A stretch of DNA of 64,000 bases from Sphingomonas sp. (GTDB taxonomy: Bacteria; Pseudomonadota; Alphaproteobacteria; Sphingomonadales; Sphingomonadaceae): the NCBI RefSeq assembly GCF_030145815.1, contig NZ_JAIXHL010000001.1, forward strand, positions 186,001-250,000. Reading direction: 5' to 3'. The notes beneath the pieces were generated by a model. It made no database searches. It was not told the origin of the DNA and worked only from the letters and a program-made list of their open reading frames with translations. The position numbers and the translations under genes are program-made. Positions 9,975 through 19,179 of the stretch are shown piece after piece. Positions within the stretch are counted from its first letter, which is position 1; the number at the start of each line of letters is the position of its first letter.

Positions 9975-10859
9975 ATGGCAGCGCGCGCATATTGGCAGGG
10001 GCAGATCCGTCTCGCGCTGGTCTCGATTCCCGTCGAGATCTACAGCGCCACCAAATCGGGCGCGCAGGTGGCATTCCACCAGGTCCACGAACCCTCGGGC
10101 AAGCGGATCAAATATGAAAAGGTCGTGCCCGGCATCGGCGCGATCGACACCGATGAGATCATGAAGGGGTTCGAGGTCGACAAGGGCGAATACGTCCTGC
10201 TCGACCAGGACGAGATCGATGCGGTCAAGCTCGAGTCCAAGAAGACGCTGGAGCTGACCCAGTTCGTCGACGCGCATGAGATCGACGTGCTCTATTACGA
10301 AAAGCCCTATTTCGTCGTCCCCGCCGACGACCTCGCCGAAGAGGCGTTCGTCGTGCTGCGGGAGGCGCTCAAGCGGACCAAGAAGGTCGGCCTCGGCCAA
10401 CTGGCGATGCGCGGGCGCGAATATGTCGTGAGCCTGAAGCCGTGCGGGCGCGGCATGGTGCTGGAAACGCTGCGCTATGCTGATGAGGTGCACAAAGCGC
10501 AGGGCTATTTCCGCGACATTCCCGATACCGCGCCGGACGCGGACTTGCTCGACCTCGCCGAATCGCTGATCGAGAAGAAATCGGCGAAATTCGACCCCGC
10601 GACCTTCCACGATCGCTATGTCGATGCGCTCAAGGGGTTGATCGCGCGCAAGCAGAAGCAGAAGGGCAACCGCAAGATCATCGAGGACAGCGATTCGGGC
10701 GGTGCCGCACGCGGATCGAACGTCGTCGACCTGATGGCGGCGCTCAAGAAGAGCCTGGAAAAGCCGGGCGGTGCTGCCAAGTCGGCGAGCCAGACGCCCG
10801 CGAAAAAGGCCCCGGCGAAAAAGTCCGCGGCCAAGGCCCCGGCGCGCAAGCGGGCGTGA
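9975..10859 (+). CDS. ku: Non-homologous end-joining protein Ku
   Basis: 294 aa 'ARAYWQGQIRLALVSIPVEIYSATKSGAQVAFHQVHEPSGKRIKYEKVVPG'; basic Lys/Ala/Pro C-terminal tail. Confidence 0.97.
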   Translation: MAARAYWQGQIRLALVSIPVEIYSATKSGAQVAFHQVHEPSGKRIKYEKVVPGIGAIDTDEIMKGFEVDKGEYVLLDQDEIDAVKLESKKTLELTQFVDAHEIDVLYYEKPYFVVPADDLAEEAFVVLREALKRTKKVGLGQLAMRGREYVVSLKPCGRGMVLETLRYADEVHKAQGYFRDIPDTAPDADLLDLAESLIEKKSAKFDPATFHDRYVDALKGLIARKQKQKGNRKIIEDSDSGGAARGSNVVDLMAALKKSLEKPGGAAKSASQTPAKKAPAKKSAAKAPARKRA

Positions 10860-10863
10860 CACG

Positions 10864-11340
10864 ATGGAGTTGAACCCGCCGGTCACCTTCGACGCGCTCG
10901 GCTGGGATCCGTGGCTGCGGCTGGGCGGAGCCGCGATCGCCGGGTTGCTCCTCGGCCTCGATCGCGAAGTGCGCGGTCATGGAGCGGGGCTGCGCACCCA
11001 TGCCATCCTGTGCTTCTCCGCCGCGCTGATCACGCTGTCCGCACTCGCCCTCTACTACCAGCTCGGCGGCACCGAATCCCAAGCCGACCCGCTCCGCGTA
11101 ATTGAAGGAACGGCGGCAATGGCCGGCGTGATCGGCGGCGCGCTGATCGTGTTCGCCAAGGGTGAGGTCAAGAACCTGACCACTGCCGCGCATATCTGGC
11201 TGGCTGCGTCGATCGGGATTGCGTTCGGTGCGGGGCTGTATCCGATCGCGGTGATCGGCACGCTGGGGTCGGTGCTGTTGCTCACCCTGTTCGGCTGGAT
11301 CGAACTGCGCGCCTTCAGGAAGAGCAATGGCCAAGGCTGA
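10864..11340 (+). CDS. MgtC/SapB family membrane protein
   Basis: ATG at 10864 within the listed ORF 10771..11340; 'LGGAAIAGLLLGLDREVRGHGAGLRTHAILCFSAALIT'. Confidence 0.85.
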   Translation: MELNPPVTFDALGWDPWLRLGGAAIAGLLLGLDREVRGHGAGLRTHAILCFSAALITLSALALYYQLGGTESQADPLRVIEGTAAMAGVIGGALIVFAKGEVKNLTTAAHIWLAASIGIAFGAGLYPIAVIGTLGSVLLLTLFGWIELRAFRKSNGQG

Positions 11341-13789
11341 TCCGCTCGAACGCTACAATGCGATGCGTGATTTCGCCAAGACGGCGGAGCCGCGCGGGGA
11401 GATCGGCAAGGGGGAAGGCCGGACCTTCATGGTCCAGAAACACGACGCGACGCGCCTCCACTGGGATTTCCGGCTGGAGGTGGACGGCGTGCTCAAAAGC
11501 TGGGCGGTGACGCGCGGCCCCAGCCTCGACCCCGACGAAAAGCGACTGGCGGTGCGCACCGAGGATCACCCGATGTCCTATGCGACGTTCGAAGGGACAA
11601 TTCCCAAGGGCGAATATGGTGGCGGCACCGTCATGCTTTGGGACCGCGGCACCTGGGCGCCGGTGCCGGGCAAGAGCGCGAAGGATCTGGACAAGGGGCA
11701 TCTCCATTTCACCCTCGATGGCGAGCGGATGAAGGGCGAATGGCTGCTCATCCGCCTGAAGCCCCGCGGTAAGGAGAAGCGCGAGAACTGGCTGCTGCGC
11801 AAGATCGACGATGCTTATGCCGGCGCGACCGATGCGTTGGTCGAAACGGGCCTCACCAGCGTCGCGACCGGCCGTACGATGCAGGAGATTGCAGAAGGCG
11901 TGAAACCGTCGCCCCGGCGCAGGCCGGGGCCGCCAAGTGGTGGCGCGAAACATGGCGGCCCCGGCCTACGCCGGGGCGACGCGAAGCCGCCCAAGTTCCG
12001 CGATCCTCAACTCGCCACGCTGGTCGATGCCGTCCCCTCCGGCAACGGCTGGCTGCACGAGATGAAATATGACGGCTACCGCGCGCTGGTCGCGATTGGC
12101 AAGGGCGGGCCGCACGTCTATACCCGCAGCGGGCTCGACTGGACCGACAAGTTCGCGAGCATCGCCGAGGCTGCTGCCACCCTCCCGGCATCCTCCGCGC
12201 TGGTCGATGGCGAAGTGGTCGCGTTCAAGGACGGCAAGCCCGATTTCTCGACACTCCAGGACGCGCTCTCCAGCGGCAGCGGCGATGTTGCATTTTTCGC
12301 CTTCGACCTGCTCGAACTGGATGGCGAAGACCTGACCGACCTCCCCCAGATCGATCGCAAGGAGCGGCTGCGCACGCTGCTCGACGGCGCCGATCCGCGC
12401 CTGCTGTTCTCAGAACACGTCCTTGGTGCGGGCGAAAAACTGTTCGAGGCGATGTGCCGCGAGGGCCATGAAGGCGTCATCTCGAAGCGTGCCGATGCGC
12501 CCTATCGCGGCAAGCGTACGAAAAGCTGGCTCAAGATCAAATGCACACGGCGGCAGGAATTCGTGATCCTCGGCTGGCTGCCCAGCAGCGCCAGTGGGCG
12601 AGGGCTGCGTTCGCTGCTGCTCGGCGTGCATGAGGGCGGGGCGCTGCGCTATGCCGGCAAGGTCGGTACGGGATTCAACGCATCGAATTCCGCCGCGCTG
12701 ATGGACAAACTCGCGCGCATCGCACGCAAGACGCCGCCCGCCGATGTGCCCAAGGTCGCGGCACGCGGCGCACACTGGGTCTCGCCCAAGCTGGTCGCGG
12801 AGGTCGCCTTTGCCGAATTCACCGCCGAAAACGTCGTCCGCCACGCCAGCTTCATCGCGCTGCGCGACGACAAGCCTGCCGCCGAGATCGTGACCGAAAC
12901 CGCCGCCCCGCCGCCACCCGCGCCGCAGAGCGACGTGAAGATCAGCAGCCGTGACCGCGTGATCTTTCCCGACTCGAAGATCACCAAGGGTCAGCTCGCG
13001 GACTATTATGCCGCCGTCGCGCCGATCATGCTGCCATGGCTCGCGCATCGCCCGATCAGCCTGGTGCGTTGTCCGCAGGGTCGGGCCAAGCAATGCTTCT
13101 TCCAGAAGCATGACGCGGGCAGCTTCGGCGACCATGTCCATCATGTCGACATTCGCGAGAAGGACGGATCGACCGAACCTTATCTGTGGGTCGACGATGC
13201 CGATGGCGTACTTGCCTGCGTCCAGATGGGGACGATCGAGTTCCACGGCTGGGGCAGCCGGGTGGAGGATGTCGAAAAGCCCGACCGGCTGGTGTTCGAC
13301 CTCGACCCCGATGAGGGGCTCGACTTCGCCAGGGTCAAGACGGCCGCGGCGGACCTCAAACAGCATCTCGCCGACATGGGCCTCACCAGCTTCCCGATGC
13401 TGACCGGGGGCAAGGGCGTGCACGTCATCGTGCCGCTGACCCCGCAGGCGGAGTGGCCCGCCGCCAAATCCTTTGCCGATCGCTTCGCCCGCGCGCTGGC
13501 ACAGGCCGAGCCCGATCGCTTCACCGCCAACCTAAAAAAGGCCGATCGCAAGGGCCGCATCTTTATCGATTATCTCCGCAATCAGCGCGGCAGTACGGCG
13601 GTGATGCCCTATGTCGCCCGCGCCCGCCCCGGCGCGCCGGTGTCCGCGCCGGTCAGCTGGAGCGAATTGCGCGACGCCGACAGCGCGCAATTGTTCAGTG
13701 TTCGCGACGCCGCGCTGCTGCTGGATCGCGCGACCGGACGCGCGCTCGCCGGTTGGGGTCAGGCGGATCAGGTGCTGCCCGATATCTGA
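11327..13789 (+). CDS. ligD: Multifunctional ATP-dependent DNA ligase D (phosphoesterase-ligase-polymerase)
   Basis: 820 aa; PE domain 'FMVQKHDATRLHWDFRLEVDGVLKSWAVTRGPS', ligase motif 'EMKYDGYRA', primase/polymerase domain 'LVFDLDPDEGLDF'. Confidence 0.97.
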   Translation: MAKADPLERYNAMRDFAKTAEPRGEIGKGEGRTFMVQKHDATRLHWDFRLEVDGVLKSWAVTRGPSLDPDEKRLAVRTEDHPMSYATFEGTIPKGEYGGGTVMLWDRGTWAPVPGKSAKDLDKGHLHFTLDGERMKGEWLLIRLKPRGKEKRENWLLRKIDDAYAGATDALVETGLTSVATGRTMQEIAEGVKPSPRRRPGPPSGGAKHGGPGLRRGDAKPPKFRDPQLATLVDAVPSGNGWLHEMKYDGYRALVAIGKGGPHVYTRSGLDWTDKFASIAEAAATLPASSALVDGEVVAFKDGKPDFSTLQDALSSGSGDVAFFAFDLLELDGEDLTDLPQIDRKERLRTLLDGADPRLLFSEHVLGAGEKLFEAMCREGHEGVISKRADAPYRGKRTKSWLKIKCTRRQEFVILGWLPSSASGRGLRSLLLGVHEGGALRYAGKVGTGFNASNSAALMDKLARIARKTPPADVPKVAARGAHWVSPKLVAEVAFAEFTAENVVRHASFIALRDDKPAAEIVTETAAPPPPAPQSDVKISSRDRVIFPDSKITKGQLADYYAAVAPIMLPWLAHRPISLVRCPQGRAKQCFFQKHDAGSFGDHVHHVDIREKDGSTEPYLWVDDADGVLACVQMGTIEFHGWGSRVEDVEKPDRLVFDLDPDEGLDFARVKTAAADLKQHLADMGLTSFPMLTGGKGVHVIVPLTPQAEWPAAKSFADRFARALAQAEPDRFTANLKKADRKGRIFIDYLRNQRGSTAVMPYVARARPGAPVSAPVSWSELRDADSAQLFSVRDAALLLDRATGRALAGWGQADQVLPDI
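11908..11980. repeat. 73-bp palindromic repeat inside ligD, in frame
   Basis: 28-bp arms GTCGCCCCGGCGCAGGCCGGGGCCGCCA (11908-11935) and the reverse complement at 11953-11980 with one mismatch; translated as part of 'PSPRRRPGPPSGGAKHGGPGLRRGDAKPP'. Confidence 0.9.
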
Positions 13790-13848
13790 TCCTTGTTGCA
13801 CCTGCGCAGCAACCCCGTCACAGAACATCAGGTCCAAGGGGGTAATGA

Positions 13849-16329
13849 ATGGCGAGCGCTGTTGCGGACACCGGCTATGACACGGCGGCGATCGCGCGGC
13901 GCTGGCTGACGGACTATCGCGCCGCGACCCCCGCGACTGACATGCTCTACGCCGCCGGGCTCGACGATCCCGCTTGGAACGCGGCGCTCGAGGAACTGGC
14001 CGAGCGCGCCGGCGACGACCTTACCGCTGCGCGCGAGCGGGCACAGCGTCATGCCGAGGATATCGGCACCGGCTTTCGCATCGCGGGCGAGGGCGAGGAA
14101 CGGCCCTGGCCGCTCTCGCCGGTCCCGCTGCTGATCGAAAAGCGCGAATGGCAGAGGATCGCCGCAGGCGTCGCCCAGCGCGCCGACCTGCTCGAAGCGA
14201 TCCTGGCCGACAGCTATGGCGAGCAGACTCTCGTGCGCGGCGGAAGCCTGCCTGCCACCCTGCTGACCGGCAGCCCCTATTTCCTGCGCCCGATGATGGG
14301 GCTGGAGCCGCCCGGCGGCTGCCACCTCCATTTCGTCGCATTCGACCTGTGCCGCGGACCTTCGGGCGAGTGGCGCGTGCTCGCCGATCATCTGCGCGCG
14401 CCAGCCGGGGCCGGCTATGCGCTCGAAAACCGGCTCGCCATTGCGCGGATGCTGGGGGGCTTGCAGGGGCGGCTCAATGTCGAGCGGCACGCGCCGTTCT
14501 TTGCCGCCTTTCGTGAGGGGATTGCCGCGCGGTGCAAGCGCGCCGATCCCCGCATCGGGCTGCTCACGCCGGGCCGGCTCAACCCCAGCTATGCCGAACA
14601 GGCGCATCTCGCGCGCTATCTCGGCTTCCTGCTGGTCGAGGGTGGCGATCTCGCCGTGCTCGACGACCGCGTTTACCTCCGCACCATCGCCGGGCTGAAG
14701 CGCGTCGATGCGCTGTGGCGGCGGGTCGATCCGCGGATGATCGATCCGCTCGCGTTCGACTCGCATTCGGCGATCGGCGTGCCGGGCCTGATCGACGCGA
14801 TGGCGCAGGGGGAGGTGGTGATCGCCAATTCACCCGGCGCGGGGATGCTGGAGGCACCTGCCTTCGCCGCCTTCCTGCCGCGCGTCTGCGCCCGTCTGAC
14901 GGGCGAGAGCCTGAAGCTCGCCAATATCGCGACCTGGTGGTGCGGCCAGCCGCGCGAATGCGCCGAGGTGGCGAGCGACTTGGACAATATGGTGATCGCT
15001 CCCGCTTTCGGTGTTGCGACCAATGTCCTGTCCGATGCGATGCTCGGCTCGGCGATGTCGCCCGAAATGCGCGCCGCTTTGCGCGCCGATCTCGACCGCC
15101 GCCCGCAGGATTATGTCGGGCAGGAGGTGGTGCGCCTATCGACTATGCCCGTAGTCAGCGATGGCCGACTGGAAGCGCGCCCCTTCACGCTGCGGGTGTT
15201 CGCGGCGCGCGGCGCGGACGGCAGCTGGCACGTCATGCCCGGCGGCTTCGCGCAGATCGGTGAAAAGCCCGATGCGCGTGCGGCGGTGATGGGGGAGGGC
15301 AATTGGTCCGCCGATGTCGTGATCCATGGCGGCGATGCGGTAGCCCCGGTGACCCTGCTCCAGCCGAGCGACTCCACCCAGCTGCGCCGCAACCCCGGCA
15401 CCCTGCCCAGCCGCGTCGCCGACAATCTCTTCTGGCTCGGCCGCTATCTCGAGCGCGGCGAGGCGCGGCTTGGCGTGATCCGCGCGCTGCTCGGCCATTC
15501 GATCAGCGCCGACAGTGGCGCGGCGCTCGCCGCCGATACGGTCGGTCGGCTGGTGCGCCTTGTGGTCGAGGGCGGGGCAGCGCCCCAGCCCGATAGCCTG
15601 GGCCGCGCGCACCTCACCCGCTTTGCCGAAGCCGCGATGGACGCGACCGATGGCTGGTACAGCGTGCGCGCAATCAACCGTCAGGCGCGCGCGATCGGCG
15701 CGATCAGCCGCGACCGCCTGTCCGCCGACATGATCCGCCTGCTCGACGCACCCTATCCGACGCGAGGCAGTGCGCTCGACCGGGCCGGGTCGCTGCAGCG
15801 GCGCTATTACGCGCTGGCGGGTCTATCGTCGGAGCATATGGGTCGCACCGATGCCTGGCGTTTCCATGACCTTGGCCGCCGGGTCGAGCGCGCGGTGGCG
15901 ACGGTTGCCGCGCTGCGGCTGCTCGGCCATGTCGAGGCCACGAGCGACGACCTGTCCGCGCTGCTCGACCTGGCCGACAGCCAGATCAGCTATCGCCAGC
16001 GTTACCTGACCGGCATTGCCCGCGTGCCGGTGGTCGACCTGATCGCGCTCGACCCCGGCAACCCGCGCGGCATCGCGTTTCAGGTCGCGGCGATCTCGGC
16101 ACATCTCGAAGCATTGCCGCGCCTGTCCGACGATGGCCTGGCCGAGCCGCAACAGGCCATCGCCCGCGAACTCGCCGCGCTCGTCGGGACGGCGCACGCC
16201 GCCAGCTTCGACCTCGACCAGCTCTACGCCATCGGCAACAAGCTCGCCGCGCTCTCCGAAGCGGTCGCCCGCCGCTATTTCCTCCACGGATCGGAACCGC
16301 TGCGCGCCGCCGGGCTTGTGGTCGGCTGA
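13849..16329 (+). CDS. Fused circularly permuted type 2 ATP-grasp plus alpha-E (DUF403) domain protein
   Basis: 826 aa; N-terminal half 'PYFLRPMMGLEPPGGCHLHFVAFDLCRGPSGEWRVLADHLRAPAGAGYALENR...' (ATP-grasp), C-terminal half 'RVADNLFWLGRYLERGEARLGVIRALL' (alpha-E). Confidence 0.9.
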   Translation: MASAVADTGYDTAAIARRWLTDYRAATPATDMLYAAGLDDPAWNAALEELAERAGDDLTAARERAQRHAEDIGTGFRIAGEGEERPWPLSPVPLLIEKREWQRIAAGVAQRADLLEAILADSYGEQTLVRGGSLPATLLTGSPYFLRPMMGLEPPGGCHLHFVAFDLCRGPSGEWRVLADHLRAPAGAGYALENRLAIARMLGGLQGRLNVERHAPFFAAFREGIAARCKRADPRIGLLTPGRLNPSYAEQAHLARYLGFLLVEGGDLAVLDDRVYLRTIAGLKRVDALWRRVDPRMIDPLAFDSHSAIGVPGLIDAMAQGEVVIANSPGAGMLEAPAFAAFLPRVCARLTGESLKLANIATWWCGQPRECAEVASDLDNMVIAPAFGVATNVLSDAMLGSAMSPEMRAALRADLDRRPQDYVGQEVVRLSTMPVVSDGRLEARPFTLRVFAARGADGSWHVMPGGFAQIGEKPDARAAVMGEGNWSADVVIHGGDAVAPVTLLQPSDSTQLRRNPGTLPSRVADNLFWLGRYLERGEARLGVIRALLGHSISADSGAALAADTVGRLVRLVVEGGAAPQPDSLGRAHLTRFAEAAMDATDGWYSVRAINRQARAIGAISRDRLSADMIRLLDAPYPTRGSALDRAGSLQRRYYALAGLSSEHMGRTDAWRFHDLGRRVERAVATVAALRLLGHVEATSDDLSALLDLADSQISYRQRYLTGIARVPVVDLIALDPGNPRGIAFQVAAISAHLEALPRLSDDGLAEPQQAIARELAALVGTAHAASFDLDQLYAIGNKLAALSEAVARRYFLHGSEPLRAAGLVVG

Positions 16330-17207
16330 TGCGCTACGCCATTCGCCATGTCACGCGGTTCGACTATGCCGAGCCGGTCGGGTTCGCCCGCTGCAACCTG
16401 CGCCTCAAGCCGATCCATTGGTCGGGGCAGGAACTGCACGACTATAGCCTGACCGTGCAGCCCGGCGGCAGCACCGCGCCCGCGCGGGCCGAGGCGGGGC
16501 TCGCCAATGTCGTGCGTCTCGTCGTGACTCAGCCGGTACAGAGCCTGACGATCGAGAGCCGCTGCACCATCACCGTCGATCGCCCGGTGCCAATGCCCGC
16601 GCCCGACGATCCCACGCTGGCGCAGGTCGCCGCCGAAGCGCGCGCCAGCCGCGATGCCGGGCCGGCCAGCCCCGCCTCCTATCTCTTCCCTTCGCCACTC
16701 ATCCCGCTCGACCGCGACATCGCGGAGTGGTGCGCGCAGGAATTGGACCCGTCGCGCGGCGCGCTCGACGCCGCCATCGCGCTCGCCCGGCGCATCCAGA
16801 ACGAGTTCGCCTTCGACCCCACCGCCACGCTGGTCGACACCCCCCCGCGTGAGGCGTTCCTCAAGCGCGGCGGCGTGTGTCAGGATTTCGCGCAGATCAT
16901 GATCTCCGGCCTGCGCGCCGCGGGACTGCCCGCCGCCTATGTCTCGGGCTATCTGCGTACGCTCCCCCCGCCCGGCCAGCCGCGCCTGGTCGGTGCCGAC
17001 GCCACCCATGCCTGGGTGCTGCTGTGGTGCGGGCATGCGCGCGGCTGGGTCGGGGTCGATCCGACCAACGGCATCTGGATGGCGAGCGATCATGTCGTCG
17101 TCGCGATCGGCCGCGACTATACCGACATCGCCCCGATCGACGGCATCGTGCTGGGTTCGGGCGCGCAGGACATGCATGTGTCGGTGGATGTCGAGCCGCT
17201 CGATTAG
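16329..17207 (+). CDS. Transglutaminase-like domain protein
   Basis: 292 aa; 'MRYAIRHVTRFDYAEPVGFARCNLRLKP', 'GVCQDFAQIMISGLRAAGLPAAYVSGYL', 'DATHAWVLLWC' (Cys/His/Asp triad region); starts on the stop of the upstream gene. Confidence 0.93.
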   Translation: MRYAIRHVTRFDYAEPVGFARCNLRLKPIHWSGQELHDYSLTVQPGGSTAPARAEAGLANVVRLVVTQPVQSLTIESRCTITVDRPVPMPAPDDPTLAQVAAEARASRDAGPASPASYLFPSPLIPLDRDIAEWCAQELDPSRGALDAAIALARRIQNEFAFDPTATLVDTPPREAFLKRGGVCQDFAQIMISGLRAAGLPAAYVSGYLRTLPPPGQPRLVGADATHAWVLLWCGHARGWVGVDPTNGIWMASDHVVVAIGRDYTDIAPIDGIVLGSGAQDMHVSVDVEPLD

Positions 17208-17286
17208 CCTGTCCGACTTGCATCCGCGCTCCGCCATGCCGATGTAGCGGGGCAATACACGATCATCAGAATAACCGGGGAAACAC

Positions 17287-18228
17287 GTGGCCGATCCTTA
17301 CGCAATTTTGGGAGTCTCGCGCGGGGCCAGCGAGGACGAGATCAAGAAAGCGTACCGCAAGCTCGCGAAGGAGCTGCATCCCGACCGCAACCAGGACAAT
17401 CCCAAGGCCGCGGAGAGGTTCGGCACGGTGACGCAGGCCTATGACCTGCTGATGGACAAGGACAAGCGAGCGCGCTTCGACCGGGGTGAGATCGACGGCG
17501 ACGGCAACCCGACCTCGCCGTTCGGCGGGGGATTCGCGGGCGCGCGCAGCGGTCCGCAGGGCGGCTTTCGCCCCGGCGGTGCTCAGTTCGACTTCGGCGG
17601 CGGCGGGGATGCCGGGTTCGAGGATATTCTTGAGGGGCTGTTTGGCGGCCGCGCCGGCGGACACCCCGGTGGCGGCTTCTCCAGCGGCTTTGGTCGCCGT
17701 CCGCCGCCGGCCAAGGGCGCGAATGTCGCCTATCGCCTGCGCGTGCCCTTCGAAGATGCCGCCGCGCTCAAGCAACAGCGAATTCAGCTGCGCGACGGAT
17801 CGACCATCGACCTCAAACTGCCCAAGGGCGTCGACACCGGCACCCAGATGCGCCTCGCGGGCAAGGGCGATGCCGGACCGGGCGGCAATGGCGATGCCAT
17901 CGTGACGATCGAGGTTGAGCCGCATCGCTTCTTCACCCGCGACGGCGACCATATCCGCCTCGACCTGCCGATCACGCTCAAGGAAGCGGTGGCCGGCGCG
18001 AGTGTGCGCGTGCCCACGCCCGAAGGGCCGGTGAACCTCAAGGTTCCCGCCGGGTCGAGTTCGGGCAAGACACTGCGGCTCAAGGATCGCGGCTTTCACG
18101 GCAAGACGGCGCGGGGCGACCTGCTCGTCACACTGATGATCGAAATCCCCGGGGCCGACCCGAAGCTCGCCGAGTTCGTCGCCGACTGGACCGATCAGGG
18201 GAACCCCCGCGCGCGGTTGGGCGTCTGA
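17287..18228 (+). CDS. DnaJ C-terminal domain (CbpA-like) co-chaperone
   Basis: 'DPYAILGVSRGASEDEIKKAYRKLAKELHPDRNQDN', Gly-rich linker, DnaJ_C region, no zinc finger cysteines. Confidence 0.92.
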   Translation: MADPYAILGVSRGASEDEIKKAYRKLAKELHPDRNQDNPKAAERFGTVTQAYDLLMDKDKRARFDRGEIDGDGNPTSPFGGGFAGARSGPQGGFRPGGAQFDFGGGGDAGFEDILEGLFGGRAGGHPGGGFSSGFGRRPPPAKGANVAYRLRVPFEDAAALKQQRIQLRDGSTIDLKLPKGVDTGTQMRLAGKGDAGPGGNGDAIVTIEVEPHRFFTRDGDHIRLDLPITLKEAVAGASVRVPTPEGPVNLKVPAGSSSGKTLRLKDRGFHGKTARGDLLVTLMIEIPGADPKLAEFVADWTDQGNPRARLGV

Positions 18229-18237
18229 ACGGGTATC

Positions 18238-19179
18238 GTGACCGAGCCGATTTCCCCTGAATCGCCCGAGGCCCGCCGGCACGGCTTTCACAAGAAGCTG
18301 TCCGATCTCGGCGTCACCGACCGGGCAATCGAGGTGACGAAGCGGGTGGCGGTCGGTGCCTTCAACGACGGCTTCACCCATGCCGGCAACCTCGCCTATC
18401 TCAGCCTCGTCACGCTGTTCCCCTTCTTCATCGTCGCCACCGCAGTGGCGCGGCTGGTCGGGCGCACCGGCGACGGGCTTCAGGCGGTCGGTGCATTCCT
18501 GCGCACCGTGCCGCCCGAGGTTGCCGATCTGCTGCGCCCGGCGATCATCGAGGTGCTAGAAGGGCGTTCGGGTTCGCTGCTGTGGTTAGGCGCGCTCGTT
18601 GGGCTATGGACGACATCAGGCTTCATCGAGACGATTCGCGCGATCCTGCGTCAGGCCTATGGAATCCCTTCGGTCACGCCGTTCTGGCGGCTCAAGCTGG
18701 CGGCGATCGGTATGGTGATCGCCTCGGTGATCCTGGCAATGATGGCTTTCAGCTTCCAGCTGCTGCTCAGCGGTGCGGAGCAGTTCATCCTGCGCGTGAT
18801 CCCCTTTGCCTCCGACGCGGCGCGGGTGATCTCGCTGACCAAGGTCGCGCCCGCCATCGCGCTGTTCGGCGCGCTCTACATCCTGTTCTACACGCTGACC
18901 CCGTCGCGTTACCGCAAGTCCGGCTGCCCCAAATGGCCCGGCCCGGCGTTCGTGACTCTGTGGTGGATGGGCTGCACTGCCGCCTTGCCTGCGGTGATCG
19001 GCGCGTTCGGTGGCTATGGCCTGACCTATGGCAGCCTCGCCGGCGTGATGGTCGCGCTCATCTTCTTCTTTCTCATCGGCTTTGGCGTCGTTATCGGCGC
19101 CGAGCTCAACGCCGCACTGGCAGAAACGCCCGAAACCGGGCTAGAGACACCGTCAGAGGGACCGGAGGGTAAGACGTGA
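18238..19179 (+). CDS. YihY/BrkB family inner membrane protein
   Basis: GTG start; 'FNDGFTHAGNLAYLSLVTLFPFFIVATAVARLVG', multiple TM segments. Confidence 0.9.
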   Translation: MTEPISPESPEARRHGFHKKLSDLGVTDRAIEVTKRVAVGAFNDGFTHAGNLAYLSLVTLFPFFIVATAVARLVGRTGDGLQAVGAFLRTVPPEVADLLRPAIIEVLEGRSGSLLWLGALVGLWTTSGFIETIRAILRQAYGIPSVTPFWRLKLAAIGMVIASVILAMMAFSFQLLLSGAEQFILRVIPFASDAARVISLTKVAPAIALFGALYILFYTLTPSRYRKSGCPKWPGPAFVTLWWMGCTAALPAVIGAFGGYGLTYGSLAGVMVALIFFFLIGFGVVIGAELNAALAETPETGLETPSEGPEGKT

